A DNA stretch of 64,000 nucleotides from Akkermansia muciniphila (GCA_945890645.1 CAMDCV010000001.1:1-64000), one strand, 5' to 3'. Positions 16,980 to 24,802 are shown, counted from the stretch's first letter. Program-made: numbers and translations. The notes: a model not told the origin generated them from the sequence alone.

Positions 16980-17228
16980 ATGCAAGAAACCGAACCAAAA
17001 ACAGTCGAGCGTCGCATTGCTTTCCGTAAGGCGAACCGTCGCATGACCCGTCGTCGCCAGGACATTCCTGTGGACAAACTCTGCCACACCAATCCCGATC
17101 TTTTGTCGAAATTCACTTCGACCACCGGCAAAATTCTCCCACGTCGCGTGACTGGAGTTCCTGCCAAAGTGCATCGCAAGATCACTCGTGAGATCAAGCG
17201 CGCCCGCGCTCTGAACCTTGCGCCCTAA
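16980..17228 (+). CDS. rpsR: 30S ribosomal protein S18
   Basis: 82 residues of the small ribosomal subunit. The family core is clear: VDKLCHTNPDLLSKFTSTTGKILPRRVTGVPAKVHRKITREIKRARALNLAP (read in parts), corresponding to the LxxFxSExGKIxPRRxTG and IKRAR motifs. In many bacteria rpsR lies between rpsF/ssb and rplI; here it follows rpmG after 11 bp and is closed by a terminator. No SD precedes the ATG. Confidence 0.96.
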   Translation: MQETEPKTVERRIAFRKANRRMTRRRQDIPVDKLCHTNPDLLSKFTSTTGKILPRRVTGVPAKVHRKITREIKRARALNLAP

Positions 17229-17250
17229 GCTCTTGGATTTTTGATTTTCA

Positions 17251-17285
17251 GGGCTTGTCCGTCATCGACCGGGCAAGCCCTTTTC
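17251..17285 (+). terminator. Rho-independent terminator after rpsR
   Basis: GGGCTTGTCC (17251-17260) and GGGCAAGCCC (17271-17280) form a ten-base-pair stem with one G-T pair and a ten-base loop, followed by TTTT and CC TTTC. It separates the ribosomal genes from folE2, whose ATG is 35 bp further. Confidence 0.85.
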
Positions 17286-17314
17286 CTTTCCTGCTTTCTC
17301 ATTCGCATCGTTTC

Positions 17315-18094
17315 ATGCAAGAACTCACCGATACCCAAAACGAAAAGGACGACCGCAATTTGCCGATCGATCGCGTGGGCGTGAAAAGCCTGCGCTTCCC
17401 GGTAGAAGTCCGTGAAAAAAATGGCGGCACGCAAAAAACCATCGCCACGGTATCACTGGCCGTCGAGCTGCCACAACACTACAAGGGCACGCACATGAGC
17501 CGTTTCGTGGAAGTGCTTAATTCGCACGGGAATTGCCTCGACGTTCATACCATCAACTGCATTCCCAAAGAATTGCTCAATCGTCTCGATGCGCAACGCG
17601 CGCACGTCACGTTTCAGTTTCCATTCTTCATCAAAAAAGCCGCACCTGTCAGTGGCGGCGTCGGACTCGTCGATTACGAAGTGCGTTTCGAAATCGATTA
17701 CGAGCGCGATGGCAAAGTGGATTTCATCCTCACCACGTTCGTGCCCGTAGCGACCCTCTGCCCCTGCTCGAAAGCCATCAGCGAACGCGGCGCGCATAAC
17801 CAGCGCGGACTCGTAACCTATTCCATTCGCTCGAAAAAACCGATTTGGATCGAGGACCTCATCGCGTTAGTGGAGCGCTCCGCAAGCTGCGAGCTTTATA
17901 GTCTCCTCAAACGTCCCGACGAAAAATACGTCACCGAAAAAGCCTACGACAATCCCGTATTCGTCGAAGACCTCGTGCGCAACATCGCCTCACGCAGCAA
18001 CGCGCATGAGATGATCACCTGGTACCGCGTAGAAGCGGAAAACTACGAGTCGATCCACAATCACAATGCGTATGCGTTGATCGAGTCGAAATAG
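17315..18094 (+). CDS. folE2: GTP cyclohydrolase FolE2 (type IB)
   Basis: 259 residues. FolE2 makes 7,8-dihydroneopterin triphosphate from GTP, the first step to folate (and queuosine) precursors, and differs from FolE in metal use. Diagnostic blocks: NLPIDRVGVKSLRFPVEV, VSLAVELPQHYKGTHMSRFVEVL, and FVPVATLCPCSKAISERGAHNQRG with the catalytic cysteine pair, then EDLVRNIASRSNAHEMITWYRVEAENYESIHNHNAYA (read in parts). The start is ATG 17315, since the 20 codons upstream in frame overlap the terminator. No folE is visible in the window. FolE2 is often used when zinc is scarce; no Zur-like box was seen upstream, so its role here may be constitutive. Confidence 0.95.
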   Translation: MQELTDTQNEKDDRNLPIDRVGVKSLRFPVEVREKNGGTQKTIATVSLAVELPQHYKGTHMSRFVEVLNSHGNCLDVHTINCIPKELLNRLDAQRAHVTFQFPFFIKKAAPVSGGVGLVDYEVRFEIDYERDGKVDFILTTFVPVATLCPCSKAISERGAHNQRGLVTYSIRSKKPIWIEDLIALVERSASCELYSLLKRPDEKYVTEKAYDNPVFVEDLVRNIASRSNAHEMITWYRVEAENYESIHNHNAYALIESK

Positions 18095-18177
18095 ATTGGC
18101 ACCGCTACATTTATCATCGATTTCCTCCTTGTGCCGGGGTGGTATTTGGATTAATTTACTGATCCACTATTTTACGT

Positions 18178-19536
18178 ATGAATCGAAAATTTTACCCTAT
18201 TCTCATTCTTGCTTTGTTCACCCTGAGTTCTTGCAAAGAGGAAGAGGCTACCAAACAAAAAATCGTCGAGCTGGAGGAAAAAATCTCTAATCTCGAAAGC
18301 GAAAAAGTGGGGTTGGAATCCGATGTGATTCAGTTGAAAGCGCGCGATGTGGGGATGAATTCGGGCGATGCGAAGGCGTTGAAAGAACGCAGAGAAGCGT
18401 TAGAGATAGAAGTGAGGCGTCTATTGCCATTTGAAGCAAAGGTGAAGGAGCTAACGAAACAAAACGAGGATATGGCAGCGAAACTGGCCGCTGCAACGAT
18501 GACTTCATCGGCCGCTGCATCGACTGCTGGCGGTTCCTCAACCGCAGGAGCGGGGATCAGCAAGGCTGTGGAGGAGTCGTTCGTTTCGATTGAGGGCGAT
18601 CAACACACCAGTGGTGGATTTTTGGTGGCAGAGGACGGGAAGGTTTATCTTTACACAGCCGCGAGCGCTCTGGCTGGCAATCAAAAACTCACGATCCGCA
18701 CATCGGGTGGGCAAGCGCTGACAAAATTCGGAGCACTGGAATTATCCGAAGGAGTCGATGTTGCGCGCATGCAAGTAATGGATACCGTCACGCACCAGTT
18801 GGAGATGGCTCCGAGCGATGCCGTCATCACGGAACACATGCCGGTGTTAGCACTTGGAATGGCCAAGGATAGCCGCGTGATCTCGCCGGAAAAATCAACC
18901 ATTAACAAAGCCGCAGGCCCTTTCTATGAATTGGATAATAGTTCCCTGACAACATCGATCGGAGGACCGGTGATCCATGCTATATCAGGAAAAGTGTTAG
19001 GTGTGATTGGCAAGAAGTCGACCGTTCCTGTTCTGTGGCCGAACGAGAGCTATGAGGAAGTCACCGAAAAAGTGGTAGCGCGTTTGAACCAAAAGATGGA
19101 GTGGAGCGAACTCAAAATCGGCACGTTCTTGGGGGAGACGAAGCGTTTACTCGAGTTCGATGACGCCACACGGTTGGTGATGGCGGTTTCCAGCATAAGC
19201 GTTGGCGGTGCAACACCGCAGTTGGAGGGGATGGTGGGTGGCTCCACTTACACTGTGCGTCAGGTGCTGACGAAATATCAGGACAAGCCATTGGCGCAGA
19301 CGTTTCTTCAATGGAAAGGGGATGACCCTAACAAAAGAATTGCCGCCAGCGAGGCGGATCTTAATAAAAAGTGGCGAGGTGCTTTGGGTGATGCTGTATC
19401 ACTCGCCCAGCGCGGGGTGGCGGAAATGAAAGTGCCACAGTTGTCGTGGTATCATCGTCCATGGGCCGAGGCATCGCTCAAAGCTCGGGCAGATGTTTTG
19501 GAAAAAATCAACGAAGCAGTCGGGGAAATTAAATAA
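18178..19536 (+). CDS. Lipoprotein with coiled coil and inactive trypsin-like domain
   Basis: 452 residues. Signal peptide and lipobox LSSC (Cys19), then a coiled coil (about 24-105: KIVELEEKISNLESEKVGLESD and following), a low-complexity Ser/Ala/Gly linker, and a trypsin-like domain from about 130 to 310. The catalytic positions are changed: Ser163 replaces His in YLYTAASAL, Asp194 in GVDVARM remains, and Ile261 replaces the nucleophile in TSIGGPVI. The C-terminal 140 residues match nothing I know. It resembles the two HtrA-like proteins at the left of the window and is the second degenerate one. It lies alone between folE2 and a bidirectional terminator. Probable role: envelope scaffold, not proteolysis. 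Confidence 0.7.
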   Translation: MNRKFYPILILALFTLSSCKEEEATKQKIVELEEKISNLESEKVGLESDVIQLKARDVGMNSGDAKALKERREALEIEVRRLLPFEAKVKELTKQNEDMAAKLAAATMTSSAAASTAGGSSTAGAGISKAVEESFVSIEGDQHTSGGFLVAEDGKVYLYTAASALAGNQKLTIRTSGGQALTKFGALELSEGVDVARMQVMDTVTHQLEMAPSDAVITEHMPVLALGMAKDSRVISPEKSTINKAAGPFYELDNSSLTTSIGGPVIHAISGKVLGVIGKKSTVPVLWPNESYEEVTEKVVARLNQKMEWSELKIGTFLGETKRLLEFDDATRLVMAVSSISVGGATPQLEGMVGGSTYTVRQVLTKYQDKPLAQTFLQWKGDDPNKRIAASEADLNKKWRGALGDAVSLAQRGVAEMKVPQLSWYHRPWAEASLKARADVLEKINEAVGEIK

Positions 19537-19547
19537 CATCAGGGAGC

Positions 19548-19590
19548 AAAAAATACGACGATGTGCATCAGGCAGATCGTCGTTTTTTGT
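19548..19590. terminator. Bidirectional terminator between convergent genes
   Basis: AAAAAAT, then ACGACGAT (19555-19562), 13-base loop, ATCGTCGT (19576-19583), then TTTTT. An eight-base-pair perfect stem with an A tract on the left and T tract on the right serves both the lipoprotein gene (ends 19536) and phoH2 (ends 19608). Confidence 0.85.
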
Positions 19591-19607
19591 TAGAGTGAAT
19601 GGTTCAC

Positions 19608-21140
19608 TCACATCAGGCGCGCGCCCACATCGGCCAGCTCCGAACGCTCGCCGCGGGTAAGGGCGACGTGAGCGGTGAAGGACTGACCTTTCAGACGATT
19701 GCGGGTATACACCAGACCGTTGCTGCGACTGTCTACGTAGGGATTGTCGATCTGTGCAGGGTCACCGACCAGCACCAGTTTCGAGCCACGACTCATCCGG
19801 GTAACCACCGTTTTTGCTTCCTGCGGTGTGAGTTGCTGGGCTTCATCGAGGATGAAAAAACGGTTAGGAATCGAGCGACCGCGAATGTAGCAAAGTGCTT
19901 CAATTTCGATAATGCCCTGATCCATGAGCATCTCCCAAGGCTTTTTCACCTTCGGATCGGGGCTCTCTTTTTTCATCTGCTTGCGGCGTGGGCCTGGTGG
20001 CATGGTAGGACGCATCAACAAGTCGAGCGCATCATGAATGGGTTGCAACCAAGGGCGCATTTTTTCTTCCAGTGTTCCAGGTAGGAAGCCGAGTTGATCG
20101 CCCATGGCAACCACGGGACGGCTAATCGTAACACCATTGTAGCGGCGATTGAACATTTCGTGCAGACCCACTGCCACGGCGACGAGAGTCTTGCCAGTTC
20201 CGGCATGACCGTAACAAGTCACAAGTGAAATGTCGGGATTGAGTAGGGCATCAATGAGGCACTTTTGACCGAGGTTGAGCGGCTTGAGATTGTGGCCGTC
20301 AGGAATTTTCAGAACGTCGGGGCAGAGCAAGCGCACCAGCATGCCGTGGGCGTCAACGCGAGCGGGCATGTGATGTTGATCGCCGGCATCAAGCATGACG
20401 TATTCATTCACGCTCAGTCCTTCGATGCGACTTTCCTCAAGGTCCAGTTCACCGCTGCTAGCAAAACGTTGAAGCTCAGAGGCATCAACGGGGATGCGTT
20501 TGGTTTCGTAGTTCGCTACTTCCTCCGGGCGTACTTTATCGTTGAGGTAATCTTCGCAATGCAGACCTACGGCGCGTGCCTTGAGGTGCATATTGAGGTC
20601 TTTCGTTACTAGTATGACCGGAGCTTCATTGTATTGTGTGATCAGCAACACGCAGGCGAGGATGCGGTGATCCATCCGCTCGCGATCGGGGAAAATGCGA
20701 TGAAATTGATCGAGCCTTTCAGAGTTTTTCGCGCAGATTTGTGGGTCGTAAATCACCATGCGCACAGTGCCACCGCCAGCGGTAGGGACGCCCTGAGTTA
20801 CAGGGCTATCACCGGCAAACATTTCCATCAACATGCGATGGACTTTGCGCGCATTGGCTCCGCGCTCGGTTTGTTCGCTTTTGAATTTATCCAACTCCGC
20901 AAGAACATCCGCAGGTACGCAGATATGGTTGTCCTTGAATCGACCGAGGCAAGCGGGATCGTGCAACAATACATTCGTATCGAGCACGTAATTTTTCACG
21001 ACTTGTGAGGGGGCGACCAGACCGTAATCTTCAGGATCGGCGGTAAGGATGCGGTTTTTAGTGGTTTTGCTTCGTTTGGCTGACACGGCGATGGCTTCAG
21101 GGAACAATAATGTTTCGTTGGTTTCTTGGCGCTGGATCAT
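19608..21140 (-). CDS. PhoH2-type protein: PIN domain fused to PhoH ATPase
   Basis: 510 residues. The N-terminal half is a PIN nuclease domain (NYVLDTNVLLHDPACL, VPADVLAELDKFK, DHRILACVLL, and APVILVTKDLNMHLKARAVGL: the acidic residues of the metal site are visible). The C-terminal half is the PhoH P-loop ATPase (LVTCYGHAGTGKTLVAVAVGLHEM, then ISRPVVAMGDQLGFLPGTLEEKM, FFILDEAQQLTPQEAKTVVTRMSRGSKLVLVGDPAQID). Such fusions (PhoH2, YlaK-like) unwind and cut RNA in other bacteria; that is known for the family, not shown here. No antitoxin-like small ORF precedes it. The start is ATG 21140, with 307 bp of gene-poor DNA upstream shared with rpsT. Confidence 0.93.
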   Translation of the reverse strand: MIQRQETNETLLFPEAIAVSAKRSKTTKNRILTADPEDYGLVAPSQVVKNYVLDTNVLLHDPACLGRFKDNHICVPADVLAELDKFKSEQTERGANARKVHRMLMEMFAGDSPVTQGVPTAGGGTVRMVIYDPQICAKNSERLDQFHRIFPDRERMDHRILACVLLITQYNEAPVILVTKDLNMHLKARAVGLHCEDYLNDKVRPEEVANYETKRIPVDASELQRFASSGELDLEESRIEGLSVNEYVMLDAGDQHHMPARVDAHGMLVRLLCPDVLKIPDGHNLKPLNLGQKCLIDALLNPDISLVTCYGHAGTGKTLVAVAVGLHEMFNRRYNGVTISRPVVAMGDQLGFLPGTLEEKMRPWLQPIHDALDLLMRPTMPPGPRRKQMKKESPDPKVKKPWEMLMDQGIIEIEALCYIRGRSIPNRFFILDEAQQLTPQEAKTVVTRMSRGSKLVLVGDPAQIDNPYVDSRSNGLVYTRNRLKGQSFTAHVALTRGERSELADVGARLM

Positions 21141-21447
21141 TGTTTTTTTCTAGGATATGGCAAGCATGGATGGGAATTTTTTCCCTCGGCCCACCGGGTT
21201 GTGATGATAATAACGGAGAATTTTGTCTGATTAATTGTCAAGTTGTCCAAAGCATCACCAATTTTTTCGAGGAATCAATGCAAAAGTCGAATTTCGAGGA
21301 GGAAAATGGTGGCATTTTGGTCATGTTCATCTTTTTCGAAAAATTACCGCCTTTTTCTTGACATGGCGGGACAAAACGGTAGGTTTCTCGCCCCGCTCAC
21401 GCGGATATTGTTACCAAAGATCTCTTCACCACTGTCAATTTTTCATC
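21141..21447. other. Intergenic region between phoH2 and rpsT
   Basis: 307 bp with divergent genes at both ends. It contains the rpsT promoter candidate, several T-rich and A-rich stretches and no frame that I would call coding. The frames that cross it merely extend the rpsT frame upstream. Confidence 0.6.
21358..21385 (+). promoter_or_regulatory. Candidate sigma-70 promoter of rpsT
   Basis: A consensus TTGACA at 21358-21363 with TAGGTT at 21380-21385 after 16 bp, about 60 bp before the rpsT ATG. The 5' leader is long enough for S20 feedback at translation, as known in E. coli, but no specific structure was recognised. Confidence 0.5.
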
Positions 21448-21714
21448 ATGGCCCACACCAAATCTGCCCAAAAGCGCATCCGCCAAACTGAAGTTCGCAC
21501 CGAGCGCAACCGCGCTGCTAAGAGCCGCATCAGAACTCTTCGCAAAAAAGTGACCGATGCCGTCACCAGCGGTGACAAAGCAGCTGCTACCACAGCCGTG
21601 AGCGAATTGGCTTCCGCTGTCGACAAAGCCGCTAAGACCAATCTGATCCACAGCAACAAAGCTGCGAACATCAAGAGCAAAGCTGCCAAAGCATTGGCAA
21701 CCGCTAGCGCTTAA
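21448..21714 (+). CDS. rpsT: 30S ribosomal protein S20
   Basis: 88 residues, a primary rRNA-binding small-subunit protein. The family N terminus MAHTKSAQKRIRQTEVR, the RNRAAKSRIRTLRKKV segment and the LIHSNKAANIKSKAAKAL end are unmistakable. The start is ATG 21448; the in-frame extension upstream is the promoter region. It carries no SD. A terminator-like hairpin follows 25 bp after the stop. Confidence 0.97.
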   Translation: MAHTKSAQKRIRQTEVRTERNRAAKSRIRTLRKKVTDAVTSGDKAAATTAVSELASAVDKAAKTNLIHSNKAANIKSKAAKALATASA

Positions 21715-21738
21715 TCGTCCTACACTCTCTCACTAAAG

Positions 21739-21768
21739 CGGACTTGGTGATGCCTTGTCCGTTTTTTT
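21739..21768 (+). terminator. Terminator after rpsT
   Basis: CGGAC (21739-21743) pairs with GTCCG (21757-21761), with GG/CC pairs further in after a TT/TT bulge, and seven T follow (21762-21768). The next gene's ATG is 21 bp further, so some read-through is possible. Confidence 0.65.
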
Positions 21769-21789
21769 ATGTCCAAATTTTGTAATCTT

Positions 21790-22014
21790 ATGAACGCACC
21801 CGAGTCCCGACAGGAAAAAGCGCTGAAAATCGCTGCCAATGCCACTTCGTATAAAGTGTGTGAAGGCTGTGATTCGATCGTCGGCATCCGCACGGTATTG
21901 TGTCCAAATTGCCACTCGTTCCGCTTCGATGAATCACCGCTGCGTGTGATCACTCAAGCAAAACTGTTAGGGGTTCGCGAACAAAGCTCGGTGACGGCTA
22001 GCGATCTGCTTTGA
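21790..22014 (+). CDS. Small zinc-ribbon protein, function unknown
   Basis: 74 residues. Two CxxC knuckles are visible: VCEGCDSIV and LCPNCHSFR (Cys24, 27, 38 and 41 counting from ATG 21790), which would bind one zinc ion, followed by FRFDESPLRVITQAKLLG. An ATG 21 bp upstream (21769) is also in frame but overlaps the rpsT terminator. The segment SYRVCEGC-like and CPNCHSFRFD looks conserved in character (basic, with Phe) and could bind RNA or a protein partner. I do not recognise the family. It sits between rpsT and the DsbD-alpha-like gene and could be read from the rpsT promoter. Confidence 0.7.
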   Translation: MNAPESRQEKALKIAANATSYKVCEGCDSIVGIRTVLCPNCHSFRFDESPLRVITQAKLLGVREQSSVTASDLL

Positions 22015-22069
22015 GTTTGATGCGAGTATTTTTTCGCTGCAGGCCAAGGAATCAATGCTATGATGCGAC

Positions 22070-22855
22070 ATGCGTAAATGGTTCCTTTTTCTTTTTCTCA
22101 TGATTCATCCCCTTCAGTCGGAAGAAAATGGTCGTGCCCGTGCGGAATTGATCATCTCACATACCTCGATCCAAGCAGGGCAATCGATACCTGCCGCGAT
22201 ACGCATGGTTTATGAAAAAGGTTGGCACGGTTATTGGATCAATCCCGGTGAAAGTGGCATGCGCACCGAGGTTGAGTGGCAATTGCCCGCTGGATGGACT
22301 GCCGGTCCGTTACAGTTTCCCGCGCCCAAACGTTTCGTCACTGGTGAACTCGCCAGTTATGGCTATGAGGGTGAGCTGTTGATTCCCTTGATTCTCACGG
22401 CGCCAGCCTCGATTGAGGGAGCGCACACGATCCAAGGTTCAGTGAGCTGGCTGGCCTGCAATGATAAAAGCTGTGTTTCAGGAGAAGCAACGGTGCAGGT
22501 GGAACTCGCTACGGGCAAGGCGCTGCCCTCATCCCAAGCGGCAGTCATCGACGCAGCCATGGCAAAGTTGCCGACGGTCGATCAATCCTTGCAACTTACA
22601 GTGACGCAGGCGGGCGATGTCGTGAACCTTACTCTGACAGGGGCGGCACATCTTGATTTACGAGAGGCTGAATTTTTCCCCGTTACCGAACAGGCACTTG
22701 ACCCAGGTGAGGTTCTCGTTTGGAAGAAAACCGCTACGGGCTATGAAGCGCGTGCAAAGAAAAATGAATACGCGGACAAGGAGCTTTCGCAACTAAGCCT
22801 CGTCATAGTGCCGAAATCTCCCCTGCGCGCATTTTTAGTCGAGTGGAAAAAATAG
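22070..22855 (+). CDS. DsbD N-terminal (alpha) domain-like exported protein
   Basis: 261 residues. A signal peptide (MRKWFLFLFLMIHPLQS) is followed by a domain resembling the periplasmic alpha domain of thiol:disulfide interchange protein DsbD: YEKGWHGYWINPGESG, TEVEWQLPAGWTAGPLQFPAPKRF, ASYGYEGELLIPL and VSWLACNDKSCVSG, where Cys130 and Cys135 would be the redox pair. The membrane and thioredoxin domains of DsbD are absent; the protein ends at residue 261. Such stand-alone members occur in verrucomicrobial and other genomes. The redoxin gene begins 99 bp downstream on the same strand, so both probably belong to a periplasmic disulfide/peroxide system. Partner and electron source are unknown. 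Confidence 0.8.
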   Translation: MRKWFLFLFLMIHPLQSEENGRARAELIISHTSIQAGQSIPAAIRMVYEKGWHGYWINPGESGMRTEVEWQLPAGWTAGPLQFPAPKRFVTGELASYGYEGELLIPLILTAPASIEGAHTIQGSVSWLACNDKSCVSGEATVQVELATGKALPSSQAAVIDAAMAKLPTVDQSLQLTVTQAGDVVNLTLTGAAHLDLREAEFFPVTEQALDPGEVLVWKKTATGYEARAKKNEYADKELSQLSLVIVPKSPLRAFLVEWKK

Positions 22856-22954
22856 TCAATTTTCCCATTGGACAGAACCATGATCTGCGCCAATTTTGCC
22901 ATTGTTCCAAACGTTTTGTTTGGATTCATTATTAACTCCAACCAAAAAATTACG

Positions 22955-23560
22955 ATGATCACAGCAAAAAATATGTTCGCCGCGATGGTTAGCGCCATCT
23001 CTATCTCTATCACCGCTCATGCTGCTGAAGTCGGCAAGGCTGCCCCTGATTTCTCCGCGAAGGATGCGAAAGGTGCAGAAGTTTCCCTCGCTGCTCTCAA
23101 AGGCAAGGTAGTAGTCCTCGAGTGGGTTAATCATGGTTGTCCTTTTGTAGTGAAACACTATGGATCGAACAACATGCAAAAACTCCAAGAAACCTACACC
23201 GGCAAAGGAGTCGTATGGATCACGATCAATTCGGGTTCGAAGGCTAGCGGGAGCTACACCGACGACGAAAAATTCCTCAAGATTTCTGCGGAAAAAGGCA
23301 GCAAGTCGAGCCACCTCATCGCTGATGAAAGCGGCACGATCGGCAAGGCCTACAGCGCCAAGACCACTCCCCACATGTTTGTAATTAACAAGGAAGGTGT
23401 GCTCGTCTACAACGGTGCCATCGACTCGAAAAAAACCACGAAAGCGGAAGACATCGAGGGGGCTGAAAACTATGTTGCCAAGGCCCTCGATGCTGTCCTT
23501 GAAGGCAAAGCTGTCGCCACGCCGATGACTGAGCCTTACGGCTGCGGTGTGAAATACTAA
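22955..23560 (+). CDS. Exported redoxin (AhpC/TSA-type, single N-terminal Cys)
   Basis: 201 residues. A signal peptide ends near ITAHAAEV. The thioredoxin-fold domain starts with GKAAPDFSAKDAKG and has the active-site segment WVNHGCPFVVKHYG: only one cysteine (Cys62), not the CxxC of thioredoxin, so it is peroxiredoxin-like. A second cysteine lies four residues before the end in PYGCGVKY (Cys197) and may be the resolving one. TTPHMFVINKEGVLVYNGAID is the usual cis-proline and strand segment. Paralogues with the same CPF and PYGC pattern are common in Verrucomicrobiota and Planctomycetota. The start is ATG 22955; a frame begins 87 bp earlier without a signal peptide. Confidence 0.88.
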   Translation: MITAKNMFAAMVSAISISITAHAAEVGKAAPDFSAKDAKGAEVSLAALKGKVVVLEWVNHGCPFVVKHYGSNNMQKLQETYTGKGVVWITINSGSKASGSYTDDEKFLKISAEKGSKSSHLIADESGTIGKAYSAKTTPHMFVINKEGVLVYNGAIDSKKTTKAEDIEGAENYVAKALDAVLEGKAVATPMTEPYGCGVKY

Positions 23561-23944
23561 TCTGATATACGCGGTATTCAGCCGCGCGTAATAGCATTCA
23601 ACATGAACTTCGCTGAAGCGATCTGTGCTACAACACAGTTGCCAAGGCGGAGGTCATTTTATTGGGCAAGTGGCTCTCAGGAGACTTAGGATTCTCCGCC
23701 CGAGCGCTTTCACAGTTCAAGAGCATCACAGCTATTCAAGTACGGATAAGGAGTTAGTGTGTGCTTATCATGGTGGTGAGAAATCTTGTTGCTTCAGTGG
23801 CAGATCATATAGAACGAGCTTTAAGAAACAATGGCCAGTTTGAGGTGGAGGGGCTAGACGCTGGGGAAGAAGAGATGAAGGAATTGAAACATGGTTCAAC
23901 TTCCTTAATAGACGTGCTCATTTTGTTAGGCTATCATTTCAACA
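23561..23944. other. Gene-poor stretch between redoxin and pseudopilin-like gene
   Basis: 384 bp. A hairpin with the stem CGCGG/CCGCG (23570-23586) lies just after the redoxin stop and could act as an mRNA end or stabiliser; it has no T tract. The rest has no recognisable gene. One frame from 23770 to 23955 is described separately as a weak candidate. Confidence 0.5.
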
Positions 23945-23955
23945 ATGGAAGGTAA
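23770..23955 (+). CDS. Possible small protein (weak candidate)
   Basis: 61 residues from ATG 23770 (a GTG at 23761 also in frame): charged, with an amphipathic helix-rich look (VASVADHIERALRNNGQFEVEGLDAGEEEMKELK, read in parts). Its stop lies 11 nt inside the next gene, in another frame, which would fit translational coupling. No family is recognised and the length is close to chance, so coding status is open. Confidence 0.25.
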   Translation: MVVRNLVASVADHIERALRNNGQFEVEGLDAGEEEMKELKHGSTSLIDVLILLGYHFNNGR

Positions 23956-24667
23956 GGAAATTCCTTTTGAGGAAGAATGTCAGCGTCGTGCCGCGAAACG
24001 TTGGCATGCTTACAAGTGTATCGCTCTGGTTTTTGTAATTTCATCTCTGTTTTTGTTGAAACACTTTATGTTGATGCCTGCGGCAAGAAAAACGGATATG
24101 ACACACGCAATTTCAAATGCCAAATATGTACATTCGATTATGTTAGAATTTGAAGCAGATTATGGTCATTTTCCCGACGACGTCAGTGCCACACAGAATT
24201 CAACTCTCAACGGCTTCGTGGGCAATTATTCCAATGATTATTTCGGCCAATTAATTGCAGGTGGTTATATCACGACGGAAGAGAGTTTTTACGCCAAAGA
24301 CAAACGCTACAGAAAAGGCGTTGGGGATAATGTGATAGCGCCTGACTCAAAAATTTTAGAAAAGCACGAATGTGGATTGTCCTATGTGATGGTAGAGGAA
24401 AATGGCAAACGTCGTGGACTAAGCTCAAAAGATCATAGTCACATACCGGTTTTGGTTTCTCCACTGGCAAATCAATGGGGTTCATGTGAGAAAATCAGCT
24501 ACAACATGCGCGGCGTCTATATTCGCGTTGATGGCTCGGCTCGTTCGCAACGGTTGCGCGAGACTGATCAGAAAATACAAATTGGCAGGGGAAAGACCTT
24601 ATTCGATACCGGACCCGATACAGTTTGGGGCGACTTGAAGCCGGTGATCTTGTTGCCAGAACGATGA
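23945..24667 (+). CDS. Pseudopilin-like membrane-anchored protein
   Basis: 240 residues. An N-terminal cytoplasmic segment (MEGKEIPFEEECQRRAAKRWHAY) precedes one membrane helix (CIALVFVISSLFLLKHFML). The region after it reads like the G/H-type pseudopilins common in this phylum: ISNAKYVHSIMLEFEADYGHFPDDVSA, then YFGQLIAGGYITTEESFY and VLVSPLANQWGS. The classical prepilin cleavage site (Gly-Phe-Thr-Leu-x-Glu) is missing, so it is probably anchored rather than assembled into a pilus. It may be a relative that lost the leader. No secretion-system genes are nearby. The first 11 nt overlap the end of a weak small frame. Confidence 0.65.
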   Translation: MEGKEIPFEEECQRRAAKRWHAYKCIALVFVISSLFLLKHFMLMPAARKTDMTHAISNAKYVHSIMLEFEADYGHFPDDVSATQNSTLNGFVGNYSNDYFGQLIAGGYITTEESFYAKDKRYRKGVGDNVIAPDSKILEKHECGLSYVMVEENGKRRGLSSKDHSHIPVLVSPLANQWGSCEKISYNMRGVYIRVDGSARSQRLRETDQKIQIGRGKTLFDTGPDTVWGDLKPVILLPER

Positions 24668-24677
24668 CCTCAGCCGA

Positions 24678-24713
24678 AGGCCTTGGACTGCGGTGAGAAT
24701 CACCGCTTTGGTT
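24678..24713 (+). repeat. REP-like element, copy A
   Basis: A 36-bp element with a conserved flank (AGGCCTTGGACT) and a hairpin GCGGTGA-GAA-TCACCGC, seven base pairs with a three-base loop. It recurs at 46293 with one substitution, in the loop, and in inverted, covarying form at 24771. It lies between the pseudopilin-like gene and guaB, outside coding DNA. Confidence 0.75.
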
Positions 24714-24770
24714 CGCTCATCAATGAGCAATTAGAGGTTATCCTTGTTGTCACATTGTATCACCGACCGG

Positions 24771-24802
24771 AAAGCTGCGATGCTCGCATCAGTCCAAGGC
24801 GG
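24771..24802 (-). repeat. REP-like element, inverted partner (copy B)
   Basis: On the minus strand this copy has the same flank (GCCTTGGACTG) and a hairpin of the same size and position, but the stem is TGCGA/TCGCA instead of GGTGA/TCACC. Two base pairs have changed on both sides at once, which keeps the pairing. It faces copy A at a distance of about 60 bp, as REP doublets do. Confidence 0.6.

Noticed and set aside
19608-21140. PIN-PhoH protein as toxin of a toxin-antitoxin pair
   Set aside because: No small antitoxin-like frame lies directly upstream; the 307-bp gap belongs to the rpsT promoter.
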